A DNA stretch of 64,000 bases from the NCBI GenBank assembly GCA_037482215.1, contig CP148074.1, positions 1,364,001-1,428,000 of the forward strand. Reading direction: 5' to 3'. Of this stretch, positions 1-9,373 are shown piece by piece. Positions within the stretch are counted from its first letter, which is position 1. Each line of letters opens with the position of its first letter. The notes under the pieces are model-generated. The model ran no database searches, was not told the origin of the DNA, and worked only from the letters and a program-made list of their open reading frames with translations. Made by a program: the position numbers and the translations under genes. The DNA is from Pseudomonas mendocina (lineage in GTDB: Bacteria > Pseudomonadota > Gammaproteobacteria > Pseudomonadales > Pseudomonadaceae).

Positions 1-480
1 GGCGGTTTGCGCTCCGGCACCGTCAAGTCAGCTGTAGGTCTGGGCATGCTGCTTGCTGACGGTATTGGTGACACCATCCGCATTTCGCTGGCGGCTGACC
101 CGGTAGAAGAGGTCAAAGTAGGCTTCGATATCCTCAAATCACTGCGCCTGCGCTCCCGTGGCATCAACTTCATCGCCTGTCCGAGCTGTTCGCGACAGAA
201 CTTCGATGTGGTGAAAACCATGAATGAGTTGGAACAGCGGGTCGAAGACCTGTTGGTGCCGATGGATGTTGCCGTGATTGGCTGCGTGGTCAATGGGCCC
301 GGCGAAGCTAAAGAGGCTCATATCGGACTGACTGGTGGTCAGCCAAACCTGATTTATATCGACGGTAAACCGGCGCAGAAGCTGACCAACGACAATCTGG
401 TCGACGAGCTGGAAAAACTGATTCGTGAAAAAGCCGCAGATAAAGCCGCTGCTGATGCTGCTGTTATTGTGCGCAGCTAA
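1..480 (+). CDS. ispG: 4-hydroxy-3-methylbut-2-enyl diphosphate synthase (IspG), C-terminal part, 5' end outside the window
   Basis: IspG is the [4Fe-4S] enzyme of the MEP isoprenoid pathway; it reductively opens the cyclic diphosphate MEcPP to HMBPP in the cytoplasm. Only about the last 159 residues are present, and the frame is open to the window edge. The iron-sulfur ligand region is visible as ACPSCSRQ and [16 protein letters not shown], which supply the three conserved cysteines, and the glutamate after NGPG is the usual fourth ligand. The gene is followed after 19 bases by hisS, the common gammaproteobacterial order. The C-terminal tail is Ala- and Lys-rich, as is often seen. Identity is near certain; the start cannot be seen. 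Confidence 0.96.
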   Translation, partial: GGLRSGTVKSAVGLGMLLADGIGDTIRISLAADPVEEVKVGFDILKSLRLRSRGINFIACPSCSRQNFDVVKTMNELEQRVEDLLVPMDVAVIGCVVNGPGEAKEAHIGLTGGQPNLIYIDGKPAQKLTNDNLVDELEKLIREKAADKAAADAAVIVRS

Positions 481-499
481 GACGCGTTAAGGAATTTAA

Positions 500-1789
500 G
501 TGAGCAAGCCCTTACAAGCCATTCGTGGCATGAACGACATCCTGCCGGATCAAACCCCTCTCTGGCGCTATTTCGAAGGCACTGTGGCCGGTCTGCTGGA
601 TGGTTACGGCTATCAGCAAATTCGCATGCCTATCGTTGAGTTCACTGAGCTGTTCAAACGCTCCATTGGTGAAGTCACCGATATCGTAGAAAAAGAGATG
701 TACACCTTTGAGGATCGCAACGGTGACTCTCTGACCCTGCGCCCTGAAGGTACCGCAGCCTGCGTCCGCGCTGTGCTGGAACATGGTTTGGCGGGTGCTG
801 GTCAGCCGCAAAAGCTGTGGTATATCGGCCCGATGTTCCGTCACGAGCGTCCTCAAAAAGGCCGCTATCGCCAGTTCCACCAGATTGGTGTCGAAGTATT
901 CAACATTGACGGCCCGGACATTGATGCCGAGCTGATTCTGTTGACCTGGCGCCTGTGGGGCCTGCTGGGTATCCGTGATTCGGTCAAGCTCGAGCTGAAC
1001 AGCCTGGGCACCAGTGCAGCCCGTGCGGTGTACCGGGATGCTCTGGTTGAGTTTCTGACGGCCCATGCGGATCAGTTGGATGAAGACAGCCGCCGCCGCA
1101 TGAACACCAACCCGCTGCGAGTATTAGACAGCAAGTCGCCACAAACCCAGGCAATCTTGGTTAATGCGCCAAAACTGGCGGATTACCTGGATGAGGACTC
1201 CCGGGTGCATTTCGAAGGGCTCAAGGCCCGTTTAGACGCGGCTGGCGTGCCATACGAAGTAAATCCCAAACTGGTTCGCGGGCTCGACTACTACAGCAAA
1301 ACTGTGTTCGAGTGGGTAACTGATCAGTTGGGCTCGCAGGGCACCGTTTGTGCTGGCGGACGCTATGATGGCCTGGTCGAACAGATGGGTGGCAAGCCGA
1401 CTGCGGGTGTGGGTTTTGCCATGGGTATCGAACGTTTGGTGCTCTTACTCGAAACCTTGGGTAAAGTGCCGGCTGAAATTGCGCGCACAGTTGATGTATA
1501 TATGTGTGCCTTTGGTGAGCCTGCCGAACTGGCAGCGCTAGCCCTGAGTGAAAAATTGCGTGATCAGGTACCGGGGCTGCGCTTGCAGGTCAACGCCGGT
1601 GCAGGAAGTTTCAAAAGCCAGTTCAAAAAGGCCGACAAGAGCGGCGCGCTTTACGCACTGATTCTTGGTGAAGATGAATTGGCTCAGCAAGTTGTAGGTT
1701 GTAAGCCGCTACGTGGACAGGGCGAACAACAGAATATTGCCTGGTCGGACTTGGCCGATCATCTGGCGGCTTGTGCCAAACAGGTCTGA
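500..1789 (+). CDS. hisS: Histidyl-tRNA synthetase
   Basis: Charges tRNA-His with histidine in the cytoplasm, as a class II synthetase dimer. The 429 residues match the usual bacterial length. Motif 2 lies near residues 112-133 ([17 protein letters not shown]), the histidine-specific HisA signature [12 protein letters not shown] follows near residue 261, and motif 3 is [11 protein letters not shown]. The C-terminal anticodon-binding domain is complete. The start is GTG at 500, preceded by AAGG at 489-492 with a fitting spacing. It sits between ispG and the yfgM-like gene and is probably cotranscribed with them. Nothing odd is seen apart from the GTG start. Confidence 0.98.
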   Translation: MSKPLQAIRGMNDILPDQTPLWRYFEGTVAGLLDGYGYQQIRMPIVEFTELFKRSIGEVTDIVEKEMYTFEDRNGDSLTLRPEGTAACVRAVLEHGLAGAGQPQKLWYIGPMFRHERPQKGRYRQFHQIGVEVFNIDGPDIDAELILLTWRLWGLLGIRDSVKLELNSLGTSAARAVYRDALVEFLTAHADQLDEDSRRRMNTNPLRVLDSKSPQTQAILVNAPKLADYLDEDSRVHFEGLKARLDAAGVPYEVNPKLVRGLDYYSKTVFEWVTDQLGSQGTVCAGGRYDGLVEQMGGKPTAGVGFAMGIERLVLLLETLGKVPAEIARTVDVYMCAFGEPAELAALALSEKLRDQVPGLRLQVNAGAGSFKSQFKKADKSGALYALILGEDELAQQVVGCKPLRGQGEQQNIAWSDLADHLAACAKQV

Positions 1790-1826
1790 ACACCTGCTAA
1801 AAGATTCAGCGAATAGGAGTGTTGGG

Positions 1827-2471
1827 GTGGTTTCGCGTACTGACGATGAAGAGTTGGCGGTAATCAAGGATTGGTGGCAGCGTAACGGCAAGCCATTACT
1901 GACAGGTGTGATCATTGCTTTGGCCGCTGTGCTGGGTTGGAATGCTTGGCAGAAATACCAAGCGAACCATGCCTATGGCGCCTCTGCGCTGTACCAGCAG
2001 CTGCTGGAGGCCGCCCTTGATCCGAGCGGTAAGCCGGATGCAGGTAAGGTTGCTGAGCTGGCCAACACCCTCAAGAAAGAATACTCCGGCACTGCTTATG
2101 CTCAGTACGGCAGCCTGTTTGTTGCAAAGGTTGCCGTTGAAGCGGGCAAACTGGACGACGCAGCCAGCGAGTTGCAAGCCGTTGTTGATAAGCCAGCTGA
2201 TAAGAGCCTAGGCGAAATGGCGCGTCAGCGTCTGGCCCGCGTACTGGCGGCACAAGACAAGGCTGAGGACGCGCTGAAACTGCTCGATGGCGATGCCATT
2301 GAAGCATTCTCGTCCAGCCGTGAAGAGTTGAAGGGCGATCTGCTGGTGCAATTGGGTCGCGCAGATGAAGCCCGAGCTGCTTATGAAAAGGCTAAGTCTT
2401 CTCTTGCTGATGATGCCGCAGTAGGCGGTTTGCAAATGAAGCTCGACGACCTGGCCAAAGGGGATGCATAA
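1827..2471 (+). CDS. YfgM-like tetratricopeptide ancillary SecYEG translocon subunit
   Basis: Single-pass inner-membrane protein of the YfgM family (DUF2133, TPR_21), known in E. coli to associate with SecYEG and the periplasmic chaperone PpiD. The 214-residue protein has a short charged cytoplasmic N-terminus (DDEELAVIKDWW), one membrane segment (about residues 22-42, GVIIALAAVLGWNAW) and a periplasmic helical repeat region. The start is GTG at 1827 because AGGAG at 1815-1819 lies 7 bases upstream; the frame is open further into hisS, but that extension has no ribosome site and no family character. It lies between hisS and bamB, the conserved order in gammaproteobacteria. Confidence 0.9.
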   Translation: MVSRTDDEELAVIKDWWQRNGKPLLTGVIIALAAVLGWNAWQKYQANHAYGASALYQQLLEAALDPSGKPDAGKVAELANTLKKEYSGTAYAQYGSLFVAKVAVEAGKLDDAASELQAVVDKPADKSLGEMARQRLARVLAAQDKAEDALKLLDGDAIEAFSSSREELKGDLLVQLGRADEARAAYEKAKSSLADDAAVGGLQMKLDDLAKGDA

Positions 2472-2472
2472 C

Positions 2473-3618
2473 GTGATGCGTTGGAAAAATGCCGCACTGC
2501 TGGCCCTGGCTGTAATGGCTGTGGGTTGCAGCAGCAACAGCACCAAGGAACTGCCCCCGGCCGAACTGCCAAAGTTCACTGAAGAAGTGCGTCTAGATAA
2601 AGTCTGGAGCCGCTCCATTGGTGAAGGCCAAGGCGAAACCTACAACATGCTGGTTCCAGCCATCGACGGTGAGCAGATCTATGCTGCCGATGTTGAGGGC
2701 CTGGTGGTCGCCATGGACCGTATGACCGGCAAGGTGCTTTGGAAAAAAGACCTGGAGATCCCGGTTTCCGGCGCTGTCGGTGCTGGTTATGGTCTGGTGG
2801 TTTTAGGCACGCTTAAAGGTGAGATTGTCGCCCTGGATAGCGCTACGGGTGAAGAAAAGTGGCGTTCTCGTGTCACCAGCGAAGTCCTAGCACCCGCTGC
2901 TCTGAATGGTGACGTTGTTCTGGTTCAGACTCAGGATGACCGACTGATTGCATTTGATATCCACACGGGCGACCAGCGGTGGATTTTCGAAAACACCCCA
3001 GCGGTACTGACGCTGCGCGGTACAGGTAGCCCAGTACTGACTAATCGTCTGGCTGTTGCAGGCCTGTCCACCGGTAAGGTGATTGCGTTAGACGCGCAGC
3101 GCGGTGTTCCAGTATGGGAGCAACGCGTTGCGATTCCGCAGGGGCGCTCCGAACTCGAGCGGGTTGTGGATATCGATGGTGGCCTGTTGCTGTCTGCTGG
3201 CACCCTGTATGCCGTTAGTTATCAGGGGCGCGTAGCCGCTCTGGACTTTGAAAGCGGCCAGATCCTCTGGCAGCGCGAAGCCTCCAGTTCCGTCGGCGTT
3301 GCTCAAGGTTACGGCAGTGTGTATGTCAGCCTGGCCAGCGGTACCGTTGAGGGTATCGACGAGCGCTCTGCATCCGCTCTGTGGAACAACGATGCACTGG
3401 CTCGCCGTCAGCTCTCTGCGCCGGAAGTGTTTTCCAGCTATGTTGCCTTTGGTGATCTGGAAGGTTATCTGCACTTGGTCAGCCAAGTGGATGGCCGTTT
3501 CGTAGGGCGTACCCGTATCGACAGCGATGGCCTGCGTGCCCGTCCGCTGGTCGTAGGCGATATGCTCTATGCATTCGGCAACAGCGGTAAGCTGGTGGCT
3601 CTGACCATCAAGCATTGA
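2473..3618 (+). CDS. bamB: Outer membrane protein assembly factor BamB (lipoprotein)
   Basis: BamB is a lipoprotein of the BAM complex, which folds beta-barrels into the outer membrane. The N-terminus is a lipoprotein signal with lipobox AVGC. The remainder is an eight-bladed PQQ-type beta-propeller, with repeated blades such as ALDSATGEEKWRS and AFDIHTGDQRWIF. Length is about 381 residues, normal for the family. AAGGGG at 2458-2463 favours the GTG at 2473 (9-base spacing); the ATG at 2476 is the alternative and gives the same mature protein. The gene begins one base after the yfgM stop, so translation is probably coupled. Confidence 0.96.
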   Translation: MMRWKNAALLALAVMAVGCSSNSTKELPPAELPKFTEEVRLDKVWSRSIGEGQGETYNMLVPAIDGEQIYAADVEGLVVAMDRMTGKVLWKKDLEIPVSGAVGAGYGLVVLGTLKGEIVALDSATGEEKWRSRVTSEVLAPAALNGDVVLVQTQDDRLIAFDIHTGDQRWIFENTPAVLTLRGTGSPVLTNRLAVAGLSTGKVIALDAQRGVPVWEQRVAIPQGRSELERVVDIDGGLLLSAGTLYAVSYQGRVAALDFESGQILWQREASSSVGVAQGYGSVYVSLASGTVEGIDERSASALWNNDALARRQLSAPEVFSSYVAFGDLEGYLHLVSQVDGRFVGRTRIDSDGLRARPLVVGDMLYAFGNSGKLVALTIKH

Positions 3619-3682
3619 TCGGCTGGTCCTGGCAGGGTTGGCAGAACGTGTTGTCTGACGGCCCTCCAGGTGTTGAATTACG

Positions 3683-3707
3683 GCCGCTGCCGCAAGCAGC
3701 GGCTTTT
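3683..3707 (+). terminator. Hairpin with T-run between bamB and der
   Basis: A perfect 8-bp GC-rich stem (GCCGCTGC, loop CGCAA, GCAGCGGC) is followed by TTTT and, after two bases, another TTTT. It has the form of an intrinsic terminator. Only about 32 bases separate it from the der start, so either der is reached by read-through or the promoter lies very close. Confidence 0.6.
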
Positions 3708-3739
3708 GTATTTTCTGAAATAACGAAGTGGAGAGCCGA

Positions 3740-5215
3740 ATGGTTCCCGTAATAGCCCTGGTGGGTCGCCCGAACGTTGGCAAGTCCACCCTGTTTAACC
3801 GCTTGACCAAGTCCCGTGACGCTATCGTCGGCGACCTGTCTGGTCTGACCCGAGATCGCCAGTACGGTGAGGCCAAGTGGCAGGGGCGCACCTACATCGT
3901 CATCGACACCGGTGGTATTTCCGGGGATGAAGAGGGGATTGACGCCAAGATGGCTGAGCAATCCTTGCAGGCCATTGAAGAGGCGGATGCCGTACTTTTC
4001 TTGGTGGATGCCCGTGCGGGTCTGTCTGCATCTGACCAGATGATTGGTGAGCATCTGCGTCGTCGTAACAAGCGCAGTTTCCTGGTGATCAATAAGGTCG
4101 ATAACCTCGATCCGGATCTGGCTCGTGCCGAGTTCGCCAGCATGGGCATGGGTGAATCCCTGGCCATTGCCGGTGCTCACGGCCGTGGCATTAGCCAGAT
4201 GCTTGAAGCTGTGCTGGGCACGTTCCCCAAAGATGCTGAAGAACCGGAAGAGGGCGAAGCAGAAGAGGAAGTCCTCGAAGGTCAGGAAGCCAAGCGTATT
4301 CCCGGGCCGAGTGAGAAGGACGGCATCAAGCTGGCCATCATCGGTCGTCCCAACGTGGGTAAGTCCACGCTGGTAAACCGTATGTTGGGCGAAGAACGGG
4401 TCATCGTGTATGACCAAGCTGGAACGACCCGTGACAGTATCTACATCCCGTTCGAGCGTGATGGTGAAAAATACACCCTGATCGACACGGCGGGCGTGCG
4501 TCGCCGTGGCAAGATTTTCGAGGCAGTTGAGAAGTTCTCGGTAGTTAAAACCCTTCAGGCTATTCAAGACTCCAACGTTGTTGTGTTCGTCATGGACGCC
4601 CGCGAAGGTGTGGTGGATCACGACTTGAACCTACTGGGTTTTGTCCTGGAAAGCGGTCGCGCTCTGGTTATCGCATTGAACAAATGGGATGGCATGGAGC
4701 CGAGCGAACGTGACTACGTTAAGACTGAGCTGGAACGCCGTCTGTTCTTCGTCGACTTTGCTGATATCCACTTTATCTCTGCCCTACACGGTACTGGTGT
4801 GGGCAATCTGTACAAGTCGGTGCAGGCATCGTTTAAGTCCGCGATTACCCGCTGGCCGACCAACCGTCTGACTCAGATTCTCGAAGATGCCGTCAGTGAC
4901 CATGCGCCACCTATGGTCAACAACCGCCGTATCAAGCTGCGTTATGCTCACTTGGGTGGTGCTAACCCGCCGCTGATTGTGATCCACGGTAACCAGGTGG
5001 ATGCGGTACCGAAGTCATACATTCGTTATCTGGAAAACACCTATCGCCGTGTGCTGAAGCTGGTGGGTACGCCTATTCGCATCGAGTTCAAAGGCAGCGA
5101 TAACCCGTACGAGGGCAACAAAAACACCCTTACGGACCGCCAGGTGAATAAGAAGCGTCGTTTGATGAGCCACCACAAAAAGGCTGAGAAAAAGCGTAAG
5201 GACAAGCGTAAATAA
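3740..5215 (+). CDS. der: Ribosome biogenesis GTPase Der (EngA)
   Basis: Essential double-GTPase that acts in assembly of the 50S ribosomal subunit. Two G domains are visible: the first P-loop GRPNVGKST lies at about residues 9-17 and the second, identical in core, near residue 203. An acidic linker rich in Glu lies between them. A KH-like C-terminal domain follows, ending in a strongly basic tail ([12 protein letters not shown]) suited to rRNA binding. The product has 491 residues. The start is ATG at 3740 with GGAG at 3730-3733; an in-frame GTG 12 bases upstream lacks a ribosome site. Confidence 0.98.
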   Translation: MVPVIALVGRPNVGKSTLFNRLTKSRDAIVGDLSGLTRDRQYGEAKWQGRTYIVIDTGGISGDEEGIDAKMAEQSLQAIEEADAVLFLVDARAGLSASDQMIGEHLRRRNKRSFLVINKVDNLDPDLARAEFASMGMGESLAIAGAHGRGISQMLEAVLGTFPKDAEEPEEGEAEEEVLEGQEAKRIPGPSEKDGIKLAIIGRPNVGKSTLVNRMLGEERVIVYDQAGTTRDSIYIPFERDGEKYTLIDTAGVRRRGKIFEAVEKFSVVKTLQAIQDSNVVVFVMDAREGVVDHDLNLLGFVLESGRALVIALNKWDGMEPSERDYVKTELERRLFFVDFADIHFISALHGTGVGNLYKSVQASFKSAITRWPTNRLTQILEDAVSDHAPPMVNNRRIKLRYAHLGGANPPLIVIHGNQVDAVPKSYIRYLENTYRRVLKLVGTPIRIEFKGSDNPYEGNKNTLTDRQVNKKRRLMSHHKKAEKKRKDKRK

Positions 5216-5245
5216 CCGACTAGCACTATGTCGGTAGCGCTCTAT

Positions 5246-5268
5246 AAAGGCACCTTCGGGTGCCTTTT
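5246..5268 (+). terminator. Intrinsic terminator after der
   Basis: A 9-bp stem AAAGGCACC / GGTGCCTTT closes the stable tetraloop TTCG and ends in a T-run. It closes the ispG-der cluster and separates it from the aminotransferase gene. Confidence 0.9.
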
Positions 5269-5341
5269 GCGCATCTGGCGTATCGGCTATCCTGCTGGCT
5301 TGTCAGTATCCAGCGCTGCACTGCTCCGGGGATAAGTCGTA

Positions 5342-6490
5342 ATGATCAACAGCAAGTTGCCGAATGTCGGCACCACCATTTTTACCCGTATGTCTCAGCT
5401 CGCTGCGGAAACCGGCGCGCTTAACCTGTCTCAGGGATTTCCAGACTTTGATGGCCCGCAAGGTTTACGCGATGCTGTGGCTGCGCACATTTCAGCAGGC
5501 CATAACCAATATGCGCCGATGACGGGCTTGCCCGCTTTACGTGAACAGGTGGCGGCGAAGATCGCCCGCTGCTATGGCGCCACAGTCAGTGCTGACGCTG
5601 AAGTTACCATCACGCCGGGTGCGACTGAGGCGATTTTTTGTGCGGTGCAGGCAGTGGTTCACCCTGGCGATGAGGTCATTGTCTTTGATCCTAGCTACGA
5701 CAGTTATGAGCCTTCAGTCGAGCTGGCTGGGGGACGCTGTGTGCATGTGCCAATGACCTTGCCTGACTTCCGCATTGATTGGCAGAAACTGCAGGATGCC
5801 CTTAGCAGCAAAACCCGCATGATCATCATCAACAGCCCGCACAACCCTAGTGGGGCGCTGATCAGCCGTGAAGAACTGGATCAACTGGCTGAGCTGATCC
5901 GTGGGCGTGAAATTTACATAATCAGTGATGAAGTGTATGAGCACCTGCTGTTTGATGGTCGCAAGCATGCCAGTGTGCTAGCGCATGAGGAGCTGTATCA
6001 GCGGTCCTTTGTGGTCAGCTCATTCGGCAAAACCTACCACGTCACCGGTTGGAAAACCGGTTATGTAGTCGCCCCGCCTGCGCTCAGCGCCGAACTGCGC
6101 AAAGTGCATCAGTACGTTAATTTCTGTGGCGTCACTCCGCTGCAATGGGGGCTGGCGGACTATATGGCAGCCCATCCTGAACATGTGGACGAACTGCCAG
6201 GCTTCTATCAGGCCAAGCGCGATATCTTCTGCGATTTGCTGGAGGACTCTCGCTTCCGTTTTAGCCGTACACCGGGCACTTATTTTCAGGTGGTCGACTA
6301 TTCCGCCATCCGTAATGATCTGGATGATGTGGCCATGGCTGAGTGGATGACCCGTGAACACGGTGTGGCGGTTATTCCTGTCTCGGTTTTTTATCAGCAG
6401 CCACCCGAAAGTTTGCGTCTTGTACGCCTGTGCTTTGCCAAACGTGAAGAAACCCTACGCCAAGCTGCGGAGAAGCTATGCGCGATTTAA
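5342..6490 (+). CDS. PLP-dependent aminotransferase, YbdL/methionine (glutamine) aminotransferase-like
   Basis: Fold-type I class I/II aminotransferase of 382 residues. Family hallmarks are LSQGFPDFDGP near the N-terminus, NSPHNPSG (substrate/PLP contact), DEVYEHL, and the PLP lysine in SSFGKTYHVTGWKTG. LNLSQGFPDF and overall length match the YbdL/KAT-like group, which transaminates methionine, glutamine and aromatic amino acids with 2-oxo acids, including the methionine-salvage keto acid. Its stop overlaps the start of an omega-amidase by 13 bases, which fits a glutamine transaminase pathway in which the amidase drains the ketoacid amide product. Exact substrate is inferred from family and neighbour only. 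Confidence 0.9.
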   Translation: MINSKLPNVGTTIFTRMSQLAAETGALNLSQGFPDFDGPQGLRDAVAAHISAGHNQYAPMTGLPALREQVAAKIARCYGATVSADAEVTITPGATEAIFCAVQAVVHPGDEVIVFDPSYDSYEPSVELAGGRCVHVPMTLPDFRIDWQKLQDALSSKTRMIIINSPHNPSGALISREELDQLAELIRGREIYIISDEVYEHLLFDGRKHASVLAHEELYQRSFVVSSFGKTYHVTGWKTGYVVAPPALSAELRKVHQYVNFCGVTPLQWGLADYMAAHPEHVDELPGFYQAKRDIFCDLLEDSRFRFSRTPGTYFQVVDYSAIRNDLDDVAMAEWMTREHGVAVIPVSVFYQQPPESLRLVRLCFAKREETLRQAAEKLCAI

Positions 6491-7278
6491 AGGAATTAAG
6501 TCAGTTGCCCGACCTAGACGTTGCCCTGATTCAGACGGATCTTGCCTGGCACGACCCGCAGACTAACCGTGAACATTTCTCAGCGCTGTTCGAGCAGGCT
6601 AAAGGCGCCGACTTGATACTCCTGCCGGAAATGTTCACCACTGGTTTCAGCATGGAGTCCTCTGCCCTTGCTGAGCCTCAAGACGGCCCTAGCGTGCAAT
6701 GGTTGCTGCAACAGGCTCAGGCCGTTAATGCGGTGATCATGGGGAGCCTGATTATTCAGGCTGCTGATGGCGGCTACCGTAACCGTTTGATCTGGGCTCG
6801 GCCGGATGGCACCTATGCGTACTACGACAAGCGCCACCTGTTTCGCATGGCCGGTGAGCATAAGTATTACAGCGCAGGGGATGAGCAACTGGTGGTGGAA
6901 CTCAAGGGCTGGAAGGTACGGCCATTGATCTGCTACGACCTGCGCTTCCCTGTGTGGAGCCGCAGTGCGGGTGACACCGATCTACTGATCTACACTGCCA
7001 ACTGGCCAGCTGCACGAGGTAATCACTGGAACCGCCTGCTCCCTGCTCGGGCCATTGAAAACCTCTGTTACGTCGCTGCCGTCAACCGTGTGGGTACGGA
7101 CGGCAAAGGCTATTCCTACAGTGGCGACAGCCAGTTGCTTGACTTCCAGGGTGACTACCTGATCGCTCCGGATGCAACCGATGGCGTGCTGCGCAGCACC
7201 TTGAGTGCCAAGGCGTTGGCCGAATACCGCGAGCGTTTCCCGGCGTATCTGGATGCTGATAGCTTCACGTTGAGCTAA
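6478..7278 (+). CDS. Nitrilase-superfamily omega-amidase (YafV-like)
   Basis: Carbon-nitrogen hydrolase of 266 residues. The Glu-Lys-Cys triad is visible: Glu in LLPEMFTTGF, Lys in YYDKRHLFRMAGE, and Cys in LICYDLRFPVW. The NLIWARPDG/HLFRMAGEH context is characteristic of YafV/Nit2 omega-amidases, which hydrolyse 2-oxoglutaramate or 2-oxosuccinamate, and methionine-derived analogues, to the free acid and ammonia. GGAG just upstream of ATG 6478 lies inside the end of the aminotransferase gene, so the two are translationally coupled. Acts in the cytoplasm; no signal peptide is seen. Confidence 0.92.
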   Translation: MRDLKELSQLPDLDVALIQTDLAWHDPQTNREHFSALFEQAKGADLILLPEMFTTGFSMESSALAEPQDGPSVQWLLQQAQAVNAVIMGSLIIQAADGGYRNRLIWARPDGTYAYYDKRHLFRMAGEHKYYSAGDEQLVVELKGWKVRPLICYDLRFPVWSRSAGDTDLLIYTANWPAARGNHWNRLLPARAIENLCYVAAVNRVGTDGKGYSYSGDSQLLDFQGDYLIAPDATDGVLRSTLSAKALAEYRERFPAYLDADSFTLS

Positions 7279-7356
7279 TGCATGAAGTCGGCGGCCTTAT
7301 AGTCTTCGCTGGAGACAGCGCTTATCGGTTTGTGATGTTTTTATAATCGCGGCCAC

Positions 7357-7384
7357 AAAAAAGGGGACCGAAGTCCCCCTTTTC
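7357..7384. terminator. Bidirectional terminator between the amidase gene and leuA
   Basis: Stem GGGGAC / GTCCCC with loop CGAA is flanked by an A-run on the left and a T-run on the right (one mismatch at the stem base). It can therefore serve both the + strand amidase gene and the - strand leuA gene, which converge here. Confidence 0.8.
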
Positions 7385-7399
7385 TTATTTGTAGTACCG

Positions 7400-9058
7400 T
7401 TAGGCGGCTTGTGCCTGGGCCCGGTTCAGTGCGCTGAACAGTGCCCGGAAGCTGGCGGTGGTGATGTTTTCATCAATGCCTACACCATGCAGGGCGCGGC
7501 CACCATTTACGCGCAGCTCAATATAAGCTGCGGCTTTGGCGTTAGTACCTGCACCAATGGCGTGTTCAGAGTAGTCCATGATCTCAACCGAGACGGGCAG
7601 GCCAGCGACCAGTGCTTCCAGTGGGCCTTTGCCGGTGCCGTGCCAGGTTTGCGTTTCGCCGTTATTGCTAACTTCTACGTCTACTGTGCTGTTACCGTTT
7701 TCTTCCTGCAGGCGGTGGCCTTTCAGGGTGTACGGTGTTTCAGCTTTCAGGTATTCGTTGACCAGCAACTCGTAGATCTGACCGGCCGTCATTTCAAGGC
7801 CGAGGCGATCCGTCTCTTTCTGGACCACTTGGCTGAACTCGATCTGCATACGGCGTGGCAAGCTGATGCCGTATTCCTGCTCAAGCAGGAAAGTGATGCC
7901 GCCTTTGCCCGACTGGCTGTTGACGCGAATAACCGCCTCGTAATCGCGGCCGATATCGGCCGGGTCGATTGGCAGGTATGGCACTTCCCAGATGGCATCC
8001 GGCTTCTGTTGGGCAAAGCCTTTACGGATGGCGTCTTGGTGCGAGCCTGAAAACGCGGTATGAACCAGGTCGCCAACATACGGATGACGTGGGTGAACCG
8101 GCAGTTGGTTGCAGTCTTCGACGACTTTGCGCACGGCGTCGATGTCGGAGAAGTCCAGTTCAGGATTCACACCTTGGGTGTAGAGGTTCAGCGCCAAGGT
8201 CACCAAGCAGACGTTGCCGGTACGCTCGCCGTTACCAAACAGGCAGCCTTCCACACGGTCAGCGCCCGCCATGACTGCAAGCTCGGAAGCAGCAACGCCA
8301 GTACCACGGTCGTTGTGGGTGTGCACGCTGATCAACACGCTGTCGCGCTTGTCCACATTGCGGCCAAACCACTCGACCTGATCGGCATAGTTGTTGGGTG
8401 TAGCGCACTCAATAGTGGCTGGCAGGTTGAGGATCAGCTTGTTGGCCGGAGTCGGCTGGAACACGTCGATCACAGCGTTGCACACTTCCACCGCGAAGTC
8501 GGTTTCAGTGGAGCTGAACACCTCAGGCGAGTACTCGAAGCCCCACTGGGTTTCCGGTGCAGCTTCGGCCAGGCGCTTGATCGTTTTAGCGGCAGCCACC
8601 GCAATGGCTTTAACACCGGCTTTGTCTTGGTTAAAGACGATTTTGCGGAAGGCCGGAGCGCAGGCGTTGTAATAGTGAACGATGGCTTTCTTCGCGCCCT
8701 TGAGGGACTCGAAGGTGCGTTCGATAAGATCGTCACGGGCCTGAGTCAGTACCTGAATGGTGACGTCATCAGGAATGTGGCCGCCTTCGATCAATTCGCG
8801 AACGAAGTCGAAATCTGTTTGCGAAGCAGACGGGAAGCCAACTTCGATCTCTTTCAGACCCACTTGAACCAGGCACTTGAAGAAACGCATTTTCTTCTCG
8901 GCGTCCATGGGTTCGATCAGCGATTGGTTACCGTCACGCAGGTCGGTGGACAACCAGATCGGCGCTTTAGTGATGATCTGATCAGGCCAGGTGCGATCCG
9001 GGAGGCTGATCGGAGTAAACGGACGGTATTTGCTGGATGGATCTTTAAGCATGCTCAT
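7400..9058 (-). CDS. leuA: 2-isopropylmalate synthase, long class (LeuA type 2)
   Basis: First committed enzyme of leucine synthesis: condenses acetyl-CoA with 2-oxoisovalerate. The 552-residue length and N-terminus ([16 protein letters not shown]) mark the long class used by Pseudomonas and actinobacteria. Conserved catalytic features are [11 protein letters not shown] (general base and metal region), HTHNDRGTG (metal-binding His pair) and GNGERTGN. The C-terminal LeuA allosteric domain, which binds leucine for feedback inhibition, is present (about residues 425-545). AAGGA sits upstream of ATG 9058. A leucine-rich leader peptide lies 76 bases upstream on the same strand, suggesting attenuation control. 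Confidence 0.98.
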   Translation of the reverse strand: MSMLKDPSSKYRPFTPISLPDRTWPDQIITKAPIWLSTDLRDGNQSLIEPMDAEKKMRFFKCLVQVGLKEIEVGFPSASQTDFDFVRELIEGGHIPDDVTIQVLTQARDDLIERTFESLKGAKKAIVHYYNACAPAFRKIVFNQDKAGVKAIAVAAAKTIKRLAEAAPETQWGFEYSPEVFSSTETDFAVEVCNAVIDVFQPTPANKLILNLPATIECATPNNYADQVEWFGRNVDKRDSVLISVHTHNDRGTGVAASELAVMAGADRVEGCLFGNGERTGNVCLVTLALNLYTQGVNPELDFSDIDAVRKVVEDCNQLPVHPRHPYVGDLVHTAFSGSHQDAIRKGFAQQKPDAIWEVPYLPIDPADIGRDYEAVIRVNSQSGKGGITFLLEQEYGISLPRRMQIEFSQVVQKETDRLGLEMTAGQIYELLVNEYLKAETPYTLKGHRLQEENGNSTVDVEVSNNGETQTWHGTGKGPLEALVAGLPVSVEIMDYSEHAIGAGTNAKAAAYIELRVNGGRALHGVGIDENITTASFRALFSALNRAQAQAA

Positions 9059-9069
9059 GGCTAATCCTT

Positions 9070-9094
9070 AAAATCTCGGCGCTTGTGGCGGCCG
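9070..9094 (-). promoter_or_regulatory. Candidate attenuator hairpin before leuA
   Basis: On the minus strand a GC-rich stem (CGG-bulge C-CGC, loop CACAA, GCGCCG) is followed by GAGATTTT, immediately before the AAGGA ribosome site of leuA. A second possible stem (AGCCAGC / GC-G-TGGCT, 7 bp with one bulge) overlaps the last codons and stop of the leader peptide. The arrangement is what ribosome-mediated attenuation needs, but the terminator T-run is short, so the call is tentative. Confidence 0.4.
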
Positions 9095-9134
9095 CTGAAC
9101 TATTCAGGTAATCGGGTAGATCTGGGGCTGAGAA

Positions 9135-9212
9135 TTAGCCACGCAGTCGCTGGCTTACCAAACATAGATTGGCATGTTGGCGCAGCAGGAAGAGGGTATG
9201 AGTGTTTTTCAT
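9135..9212 (-). CDS. Candidate leucine-rich leader peptide of leuA (25 aa)
   Basis: A short open frame on the minus strand starts at ATG 9212 and stops at TAA 9135-9137, ending 76 bases before the leuA start. It begins MKNTHTLFLLRQ and ends VSQRLRG. Six of its 25 residues are leucine, encoded by CTC, CTG, CTG, CTA, TTG and CTG, with a Leu-Phe-Leu-Leu cluster and a Leu-Cys-Leu cluster. AGGG lies 8 bases upstream as a possible ribosome site, though AACCC/AGGGTT could fold and hide it. Position, size and Leu content match amino-acid leader peptides that control attenuation. No homologue search was possible. Confidence 0.6.
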   Translation of the reverse strand: MKNTHTLFLLRQHANLCLVSQRLRG

Positions 9213-9299
9213 GGCGCTAACCCTAATCGCTGGGGTTAAAGCTGGCAAGCAATGCTTGAAAATTGGTGAAAAATCTCGATTGAGACATGTTTGCGCAAT

Positions 9300-9305
9300 T
9301 TTATA
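9300..9305 (-). promoter_or_regulatory. Possible -10 box for the leuA leader transcript
   Basis: TATAAA on the minus strand lies about 88 bases upstream of the leader-peptide start. No good -35 hexamer is found at 16-18 bases, so it is only a candidate. The remaining gap up to the channel gene holds a 10-bp hairpin at 9338-9366 (one G-U pair) without a clear T-run, which may be the end of the channel-gene transcript. Confidence 0.3.
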
Positions 9306-9373
9306 GCAGTTTTTTTGCGGCTTTATTGTCGCAAATTGCGGACGGCTTTTTACGGTAGCCGCCCGCTAAAGCA

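Noticed and set aside
1713..1826. A longer yfgM start inside hisS
   Set aside because: AGGAG fits GTG 1827 and the extra residues do not resemble the family N-terminus.
3608..4621. A 337-codon open frame antisense to the start of der
   Set aside because: Overlaps the essential GTPase domain of der and carries no domain signature.
9338..9366. Hairpin downstream of the channel gene as an intrinsic terminator
   Set aside because: The 10-bp stem is sound, but no T-run follows on either strand, so it is mentioned only as a stem.
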